Source: Amyelois transitella (lineage: Eukaryota > Arthropoda > Insecta > Lepidoptera > Pyralidae). Taken from it: 64,000 bases of DNA. Of the stretch, positions 56,422-64,000 are shown one piece after another (position 1 is the stretch's first letter; each line of letters opens with the position of its first letter). The stretch covers positions 2,220,001-2,284,000 of the forward strand of contig NC_083512.1 of NCBI RefSeq assembly GCF_032362555.1, given 5' to 3'. Both the position numbers and the translations under genes were made by a program. The notes beneath the pieces were generated by a model that had not been told where the DNA came from, ran no database searches, and saw nothing but the letters and a program-made list of their open reading frames with translations.

Positions 56422-58025
56422 CATACATACATACATACATAAAATCACGCCTCTTTCCCGGAGGGGTAGGCAGAGACTACCTCTTTCCACTTGCCACGAT
56501 CTCTGCATACTTCTTTCGCTTCGTCCACATTCATAACTCTCTTCATACAAGCTCGGCGGTTTCGGGTACTTTTGACCTGACCCTTTACCAGGACGTCCTT
56601 AATTTGATCAAGATACGTTCGTCTAGGTCTTCCCACTCCGACCCTTCCCTCCACACTCTCCTTGTATATCTGCTTAGTCAACCTGCTTTCATTCATCCTC
56701 TCCACATGACCGAACCATCTTAACATACCCTTTTCTATTCCTGTAACTACATCTTCTTTCACATCACAACATTCCCTTATCACGCTGTTCCTTATCCTGT
56801 CACTCAATTTCACACCCATCATACTCCTTAACGCTCTCATTTCCACTGCATTTATTCTGCTTTCATGCTTCTTTTGCCATACCCAACTTTCACTCCCATA
56901 CATTAATGTCGGGACCAACACGCCCCTGTGCACAGCCAGTCGAGCCTTTTTGGATAGTTTCTGACTGCTCATAAAGGCATGCAAAGCTCCATTCACCATG
57001 TTCCCCGCGTTCACTCTCCTTTCAATATCACTATCATACTTGCCATCTGATGTAAACTTTGATCCTAGATATACAAACTCTTTCACTTGCTCCACTCTTT
57101 CTCCTCCAATCAAAATATTACATGCTGTCATTTCTTTCTCCATTTCAAAAACCAGTGTTTTAGTTTTACTTACGTTCACTTTCATTCCTTTCTCTTTTAA
57201 AGCTTCATGCATACAGTTTACCATCTCCTGTAACTCCTCCGCTGATGACGCCAGTATAACCTGATCGTCGGCATAGAGCAGACATTTGACGAGTAACTCA
57301 TTCATCCTTAATCCACTTTTAGACTCTTTCAAATCTGTCAAGCAGCTATCCATAAATAGGTTGAACAGCCACGGTGACGCAACACATCCTTGCCTAACGC
57401 CTTTCTCAATCTTAAACCACTCAGTGTGCGCTCCGTTTATCCTGACACAAGCACTCGAATCCTCATATAAGGATTTCAGTGCTCGTATTAAGAGACTGCT
57501 CACCCCATGCATAGAAAGTGCTGACCACAATTCATTCCTCTCAACTCTGTCATAGGCCTTTTCCAGATCTACGAATGTGCAATAGACTTTTTGACTCTTG
57601 GCCAAAAACTTTTCGGCTATGCACCGCAAGGAAAAGACCTGATCAGTACATCCCATTCCCTTTCGAAATCCCGCTTGAGCATCCCATATTTTGTCATCAG
57701 TTTCATTCCTGACTCTATTAATCAATACCTTAGCATACAATTTGCCGACGACGCTAAGCAGGCTTATACCACGATAATTTTTGCAGTCCAGCTGTGACCC
57801 TTTTCCTTTGTAAAGTGGCACGATAACAGCCTTACACCAATCTTTTGGTACTCGGCCGCTTCTCCAACACAAATTGAAAAGGCAGTACAACTGACTAGCT
57901 ACTACGCCTTTTCCTGCTTTAAGCATCTCGACCGACACTCTATCACACCCAGCAGCCTTTCCCGCTTTCATACTCTTAAGTGCTTCCACAATTTCGAACA
58001 TTTCAATTTCGCCTTCTATAGCTAT
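56422..58025 (-). mobile_element. 5'-truncated non-LTR retrotransposon (LINE)
   Basis: Ends in a (TATG)n tail on the - strand (catacatacatacataca at 56422 on +). The protein frame is open throughout, so the insertion looks young. Homology stops at about 58025, upstream of the reverse transcriptase fingers. The endonuclease domain is missing, typical of incomplete reverse transcription. Confidence 0.9.
56445..58025 (-). CDS. Reverse transcriptase of the LINE, C-terminal ~525 residues
   Basis: An uninterrupted frame ending at the stop near 56445. RT motifs in order: K-A-A-G-C-D-R-V-S-V-E-M-L-K, Y-R-G-I-S-L-L-S-V-V-G-K, A-G-F-R-K-G-M-G-C-T-D-Q-V, F-V-D-L-E-K-A-Y-D-R-V (catalytic Asp), G-V-R-Q-G-C-V-A-S-P, L-L-Y-A-D-D (catalytic pair) and V-S-K-T-K-T-L-V-F. 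The C-terminal part has R-W-F-G-H-V-E-R-M and G-V-G-R-P-R-R-T. The open frame extends to 58100, but bases above ~58025 look like flanking DNA. I cannot assign the clade with confidence from sequence alone. Confidence 0.9.
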   Translation of the reverse strand: MAIEGEIEMFEIVEALKSMKAGKAAGCDRVSVEMLKAGKGVVASQLYCLFNLCWRSGRVPKDWCKAVIVPLYKGKGSQLDCKNYRGISLLSVVGKLYAKVLINRVRNETDDKIWDAQAGFRKGMGCTDQVFSLRCIAEKFLAKSQKVYCTFVDLEKAYDRVERNELWSALSMHGVSSLLIRALKSLYEDSSACVRINGAHTEWFKIEKGVRQGCVASPWLFNLFMDSCLTDLKESKSGLRMNELLVKCLLYADDQVILASSAEELQEMVNCMHEALKEKGMKVNVSKTKTLVFEMEKEMTACNILIGGERVEQVKEFVYLGSKFTSDGKYDSDIERRVNAGNMVNGALHAFMSSQKLSKKARLAVHRGVLVPTLMYGSESWVWQKKHESRINAVEMRALRSMMGVKLSDRIRNSVIRECCDVKEDVVTGIEKGMLRWFGHVERMNESRLTKQIYKESVEGRVGVGRPRRTYLDQIKDVLVKGQVKSTRNRRACMKRVMNVDEAKEVCRDRGKWKEVVSAYPSGKEA

Positions 58026-58100
58026 TAGGTATATAATATATAAACTATTTTTAACGTAGGGTAGACAGAGTAAAATAATTTTTTTTTTAAGATTTCTCAC

Positions 58101-58594
58101 ATAACGTTGGTAGCGTCTCTATATAGTCATTGGGATTTATGTAAGAAATATCATACTTTTTTTTCATTTGCAACTTGAAAAAAGGAAGAAGTCTCTGCGT
58201 TTACCTACTCTTCCAATGCAGCAAAAGTAATGTTTATGCGCTAACATTACGTTAACAATAAAGCTACAAAGTATTTTAGATAAGCAATCCAAGTGTAAAA
58301 ACAAATGTGTTAATGAAGAGTTTTTCATTCTTGTAAAGTGTAAATCACATAGATACGTTGTTTTTTCCTTTCAAAGTTTTTGTATTCGTCAAAATGGTGT
58401 ATGTATATAGAAAATGTACGGAATGTACCAACAAAAATAACTTGAAATGTTTTTTTTTTTAAAAAGCATAAGTATATGTATAAGTCTGAGATTTTTTGTT
58501 CTACTAAACACAATTTGACGCTATATTTACTCTGTTAATCTGACCCATTGATCTGGCTTAACTTCAACCCGGCATCAAAATGTTTGATGTACTA
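58101..58594. other. Intergenic, nothing recognised
   Basis: AT-rich, no coding or repeat signal identified. Confidence 0.5.
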
Positions 58595-58782
58595 CATTAC
58601 ATACATATGATCACGTATTTATCCTTTACGGGGTAAACAGAGCCTGAGAACAGTCTTGAAATGCCTAAGGACCACGTTCAGCTGTATATGACTTAATGAT
58701 AGAATTGAGATTCAAATAGTGACAGGTTGCTAGCCCATCGCCTAAAAGAAGAATACCAAATTTATTACCCTATCCCATTTAA
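58595..58782 (-). repeat. (TATG)n-family copy, tail part
   Basis: ttacatacatatgatcacg ... caggttgctagcccatcgcc ... ttattaccctatccc. Confidence 0.88.
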
Positions 58783-60526
58783 AAATGACTACTAATGTAT
58801 TACATTATCAGTAATTTTCCCTTCATTCGCTCATGATTGCACTGTACCAGCTGTCACATACTTTTATCCCAGATCGTACTTTCCCGAGTATTAGGAAACA
58901 AAAGGCCTTCAAACTGACGTCACACAGAGTGCCTTTTAAGAACAGTAAATAACACAACGAAACTACTAGGTGTTAAAAGCATTGCTCCGTTTTTCGAACT
59001 ACGAGGTGAAGTGGCTCTCACGCGATTGACGCTCTTTAAGTATACGTGGAATGGAATGTATTTATATTCTATATCTTATATCTTATAAATTGTTCTTTCT
59101 TTCTCGTGTTTTCTTTTTTTTTTAATTTTTTTTTATGTTACGGAGTCAATTCGCAAAAACGCAACTGATTATGCGTAGGTACCTACCATAAATAATGTAT
59201 ATACTTATATTACGTATCTGGGTGATATTCGTAATGTAGTTTTAATAAAACGTTACAAAATTTATGCAGCTGCTTTTGAACGAGTGTCATTCCATACATC
59301 TTGGAGTATAAAAAAAAAGGGACGAAAATTTAAAAAAAAAATATAATTGATAATAATACCTCTACGTCTACGTCTTTGTATATGTTATGGAGGTTTATTT
59401 ATTTATTCTTTATTGTAACAATTGCAATTTGTAAAGTAAAATAGGCGGACTTAATTCGACTAAATTTCGACATTGGGTTTTGCAGAGAACCTTTGGGTGG
59501 TAGTAAAAAAATTATAATAAATATACTTAACTATACCAAACATATACCTAAATACTGAGATCTAGTATATTTATATATAAGAGACAAGACAAGAATTTGA
59601 ATAAAAACCTGGTTGCAAGGGTCTCTTATAGGAATGTAGAATTCTTTCATGAGTGGAACTTAAAAATTGTAATTCGTATCAAAGATAATTCGGAGCGAGG
59701 GGATTATGGAGATATTATAAAGTTTCTAAAGTTACTGAAATAGTTTTTTGTCTATGTTAATATTTTGGGATCTCTTCTAAAGTCTGAGTTTACGTCCCGA
59801 AGTTCCCATGGCAGTAAAACCAAATGTGAAAGCTACTATAATTACACCACTGTTTAGTATTGTTAATTTGCGGTTAACAGCCACGTCTAAGCCGTGACCA
59901 CTGGTCAGGTAGTGGTCAGACGGAATCACAGGGCAGAGGCACACACCGCAATGTGTAATCCAAATTGTAGCCGATTAGTCTCGTTTTACATACAGACATA
60001 CTATTTAGTTACAATTAGCTGGTAGATTGGACTGCTTAATTTCTTTTTGTAGGCGTCGTAGAAGGTGACTAAGGTATTTATTGAAGACTCAATCAGTCAG
60101 TCAATATCCTCTTTTATACATTGCGTTACGGTGTTCTCGTATTTTGTTATTACTTGTTATTGTAAATCCCGAAAAGCATAATGAAAATATCGTCCTCTGG
60201 CGTAAGTCCCGGTTTCTTGGGAAGGGACTCGAGGTCCGCCTTTTAGCAGGATCTTACAAAGTTATGGCTTTACATGAGGCGGCTCTAGTCTGTGTTGAAT
60301 CAAGGTAAACCTGAAACTGAAACTTCGACAAACGTTTCTCTGCCGGATGAGCCGCCGACGGGAATCTAACTCAGCTTGGATCATAATATAATAACACACC
60401 CAGTTACCTCAATGTGTAAGTTTTTGAGTGAATAAGTAAAGGAAAATAATGTTGATTAAATATTGAAGAGATCCCACTTAAGGATTGATGTTGTGCTTCG
60501 TAATTGACTAATAAAGCATTTAATAC
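58783..60526. other. Intergenic, nothing recognised
   Basis: AT-rich sequence with homopolymer runs near 59100-59340. A short dyad (gaccactggtcaggtagtggtc) at about 59897-59918. No gene. Confidence 0.5.
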
Positions 60527-60777
60527 ATACATACATATATATGGTCACGTCTATATCCCTTGCGGGGTAGACAGAGCCAACAGTCTTGAAAAGACTGAAT
60601 GGCCACGTTCAGCTATTTTGAATTGAGATTCAAATAGTGACAGGTTGCTAGCCAATCGCCTAAAAGTGGAAACCCAAGTTTATAAGCATATCCCTTAGTC
60701 GCCTTTTACGACATCCATGGGAAAGAGATGGAGTGGTTCTATTCTTTTTTGTATTGGTGCCGGGAATCACACGGCAC
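60527..60777 (-). repeat. (TATG)n-family copy, near full length
   Basis: acatacatacatatatatggt ... ccgggaatcacacggcac, with a small deletion in the middle. Confidence 0.9.
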
Positions 60778-60889
60778 TTACTTACTTTATACTAAAATTC
60801 ATACTTTTATAATTTTTACGATACATTTTAGTGTCATATCTGTATTGTAAACAAGTTGGAACAATCACAGAGCTACTTTAAACATTGAA

Positions 60890-61123
60890 ATGGCCTCATT
60901 TGGCAACTGCACGTTATGTGCAGAATTCGGGCTGCGCATAATCGCTCGGACCGCTTACATATTGCTTTTATGGGTGTCTGACATCGTGTTGGATGTTATA
61001 TATTTTTTAATACCACCGATATTATTTTGTAGTATTATGTTTTCAAGGAATCTAGATAAGTACAAACATACAATTATTCAAGTGTACATCCCTCGGGGTA
61101 ACAGACTCGAAAAGCCCATTTGA
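60890..61123 (+). CDS. Possible first exon of a small membrane protein
   Basis: ATG opens a 77-codon frame, M-A-S-F-G-N-C-T-L-C-A-E-F-G, with one or two hydrophobic stretches (T-A-Y-I-L-L-L-W-V-S-D-I-V-L, then Y-F-L-I-P-P-I-L-F-C-S-I-M-F). A gtgtac at 61082 might be a donor, after which the frame enters repeat-like sequence. I recognise no family. It may be chance. Confidence 0.3.
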   Translation: MASFGNCTLCAEFGLRIIARTAYILLLWVSDIVLDVIYFLIPPILFCSIMFSRNLDKYKHTIIQVYIPRGNRLEKPI

Positions 61124-61129
61124 AGAGAA

Positions 61130-61318
61130 TTGATCGCTCTTTACGACATCCATGGAAAACATAATATGCTTTGTATAAAGGGAATTTTTGCATGTAGTTT
61201 GTTTTTGATATAATTGAGATTAAAACGCGAAACAGCTGAATGTGGCCTTTCAGTCTTTTCAAGACTGTTGACTCTGTCTACCCCGTCAGGGATATAGACG
61301 GGATGATATGTATGTGTA
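61130..61318 (+). repeat. Decayed (TATG)n-family copy
   Basis: tttacgacatccatggaaaac, then gcgaaacagctgaatgtggcc ... ctctgtctaccccgtcaggg ... gatatgtatgtgtatg. Confidence 0.7.
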
Positions 61319-63224
61319 TGTAGTTTCTTTTTCTACTAGAACAGATCTTTGGGGTAATTCCGCTGGGTCGGATTTATTTGCCACTGTTGTACCTGATGCT
61401 TATTGTTATTCCTCCTGGGTTAAATCCCTGGTACATCCTTAACTCACTGGGGAGAAGACATTGGTCCACCTGCGACTATGTATCATAGTTCAAAAGCAAC
61501 ATGCATGATACATCTCTGTATAATTTACGTTATATACACAATCGCAAAAAATATGAAAAAATACTTCAAAAATGTTGCATAAGTAATAGCTGGATGCTGG
61601 GACTTAGCCAGTGACGTTTTACTTATTTTTAAATAACGTTAATAATCCGCAGTGTAGACGCATATCTCAAGCTCTAGTGATGTGAAATCAATGTAACATA
61701 ATTATCGACATTTGATTGATAAGACTTTGTGAAATAGAGTATTACGTTTGTATTTTTGCGTCAAAGTCAAACTAGGAACAACATTTCTGAGCGATAAAAA
61801 AATAACGTAGATTGAAACATTTAAAGTTATCTCACAACTTAATGCCGCAGAAATATTGAGATTGGGTTACAAAAGATCTAATCAGTATAAAGAGTTGCTT
61901 ACAAACAAAATGTAGTTCAAGCTTAAGAAAAGCTAAACAAACAAATAAAGATTCAACATACAATATTTTGTCTATCAAGTTTATAAAATGACAGCATTAA
62001 TTAACGCACTTCACATTTTGACCAACTGAATGACACTTTTTAATCCAATAAATCATCGCGATAAATTTAAATAACGAAACATGATATTCTGTGTTTACTT
62101 TTCCGTTCCAATAATTTAAAATTAATCCATTTGAAAGTGCAATCGGCAATTCATTTGAATTCGATTTAAATAAATCCCGTCACTAGATACGAGTACATTC
62201 ATAGCAAGCAATGCAAAATACGTGATTATACGAATCCCTAGGACATCAGAGTAGCCCGGAGTACATCTCAACAACAGCTACTGCAATGCAAATTGCCAGA
62301 ATAATACGAAAATTGAAATATTTCCCATCACTACAACAACGAAACTCGACCCTAAATTCTTACTGTCAAAGTTCCATATCGTGAAATTAGCAAATCTAGC
62401 CAGTATATTATTTGATGAGTGTTGAATAAATTTGCAAGTGGTTTACACGTTATGGAAAAGGTATGCTTTTAACGGCGGTTCCTTGTTTTAAATTAGTAAC
62501 GCGGATCTGAAACGGAGACCGTATTTATTTGGAGGCTTCCCTCCTTTGTCATTAGAGTATTATGTTTTAATTAAGACATTATAATGCTCGCCAACAGATA
62601 CGAAAATGGATGTTGTAATAGCTTTTGTCGTTAATTTAAATTAAGAGGTTAAATTAAATATTTAGCTTTAATTATATATAACAATACACTTTGTTTGGTG
62701 GAAGACGACGTAGCCTGTGGTATTGTGGGCATGTGATCTCAGAATTGACGAGGTATATTAAAGGAAAATAAATGAAAATGCATAAGTATACCGCAAATAC
62801 TCACTCATGTATATTTTTGGATCTTTGTCATTTAGTAAAATACATAACATACATACATTTAACGAACCTTCTGAATAATCCAATAAAAGTCAATTAGCGG
62901 CAATCGGTTAAAATTCCAAATTAATCTTTTATCGAAATGACAATAAATTTAGATATCGATATTATATATTTCTTTTCGGGATGAAAGATACCCTACTATG
63001 TCCTCAGTAATCCTATGTGTGAACGAAATGTTTTTCAGCTATATGTAGTTACGGCTGTATGTAGATTAATGTAAAGAAGTGACAAAACATAAATACACTT
63101 TCACATTCATAATATTAAGTATGAATCTATGTAGACCATCTCTCTGGTAATTTTGATAATCTAACGCAAATAAATCAGTAGTGAAATAACATATCTCATT
63201 TGATAGAATCCGTGGTATTATAAA
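61319..63224. other. Intergenic, nothing recognised
   Basis: AT-rich. A short string near 62975 (gggatgaaagataccctac) also occurs near 26310 and is probably a decayed repeat. No gene. Confidence 0.5.
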
Positions 63225-63415
63225 ATCCCAAGGCTGAGTTGGACATCGGGACGTTAACTCCCGGGGGGTGAAACGAAATGAATAAAGGTTTCAGGACGGG
63301 CACTTGGCGTGCTCGAGACGTGTCGCGGGCCCCTGGGTCCGGGGCCGCGGCGCAATTTCACGGTACGGCACGCCGCACTTTTAGCCGGCTACCTACGGGT
63401 TCTGCGACTCACTTC
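63225..63415. other. Isolated GC-rich island
   Basis: About 190 bases rich in CG dinucleotides (gtcgcgggcccctgggtccg, ggggccgcggcgcaatttc) in otherwise AT-rich DNA. It is open in one + frame, but no protein family is recognised. Could be a promoter, an untranslated first exon or a foreign fragment. Confidence 0.45.
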
Positions 63416-64000
63416 TATAGATTGTGAGATACTGGAAGATTCTTAGAAAAAATATATTCTAAACGATAAACTATTTTGATAATTCTCATATTCAGTTGAC
63501 TATCTCTCCACCATCCCATGCTTCTACCAATCTTTTTGATTCAAAATTGGCATTTAGTGTTAGATTATTAGCTTCACAAAACTGCAGGTGCTTCTACTTT
63601 TACTTAGTTTTTCTTACTTCCTGTGTATGATAAAATGTTATAAACAATAGTAAAATTAATAGTAAATTAATAAAACATCACATACTAATAACACCAAAAT
63701 CTATGTCACATAAGAAACGTAAATTAGGAATAGACCTGATAGTGTGCGAATCAACAGATCATCTAAGTATACAAGAATACTGCTAATAACTCGTTTTCAG
63801 TGTTGAATGGTTTTGTATTACGTTTTCTAATCCATCGATTCTGAAAACACCAGAACTGGGTACATCCAAAATTATGATCTCGATTACAATTCAGTTGCAC
63901 TACCGCAATAATTTTTATATGTTTTTATATATCTATTAGTATTCTTTTATGAAATCGATTGACGAAGATCAGATTTATTTTTGCAACTTCCAACATGCTT
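63416..64000. other. Intergenic, nothing recognised
   Basis: AT-rich, no coding or repeat signal identified. Confidence 0.5.

Noticed and set aside
59100..59345. Poly-T and poly-A runs as retrotransposon tails
   Set aside because: No adjacent element body could be recognised and no target duplication was seen.

Overview
The window is nuclear DNA of a moth or butterfly (Lepidoptera). Genes are split by AT-rich introns with GT-AG borders. The repeats are typical of Lepidoptera: Helitron-like elements with 5'-TC and 3'-CTAG ends, TTAA-flanked piggyBac elements, tRNA-headed SINEs, and a ~270 bp dispersed family with a (TATG)n tail. The DGAT2-like, ASH2, BOLA1 and LINE proteins all read as animal proteins. 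All exon borders were worked out by hand from splice sites, reading phase and protein homology. For four genes the summed exon lengths divide exactly by three.

Region 1 (1-16.9 kb, + strand) is the 3' part of a very large gene with at least 15 tandem thioredoxin-fold modules. Almost every exon is phase 1-1, so modules can be duplicated or skipped without breaking the frame. The gene has several possible 3' ends: a poly-aspartate exon (8598-9781) that may splice on to a lysine-rich exon (10085-10356), a short CEIC-containing exon (13181-13302), and a membrane-anchored end (15346-15533). Thioredoxin folds plus an Asp-rich tail recall calsequestrin, but that function is inferred. The gene's 5' end lies outside the window.

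Region 2 (17.3-30.0 kb, - strand) holds two tandem DGAT2/MOGAT-family acyltransferase genes of 348 and 358 codons. They have matching exons except for one intron present only in the second.

Region 3 (31.7-46.0 kb) is a head-to-head pair. A small coiled-coil gene lies on the - strand. The complete ash2 gene (549 aa, ten exons) lies on the + strand and encodes the PHD/SPRY subunit of H3K4 methyltransferase complexes. The ash2 introns are full of transposons, one of which ends 16 bp before an exon, and intron 4 has two candidate internal first exons.

Region 4 (46-64 kb) is mostly repeats. It holds a near-complete 2.9 kb piggyBac element with an extra ORF upstream of a broken transposase, a BOLA1 gene (- strand) with a mitochondrial leader, complete non-autonomous Helitrons, and a 5'-truncated LINE with an open 551-codon reverse transcriptase frame. 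The last 6 kb has no confident gene.

A recurring theme is that one LINE tail is shared by two shorter repeat families, which suggests they use its machinery to move.
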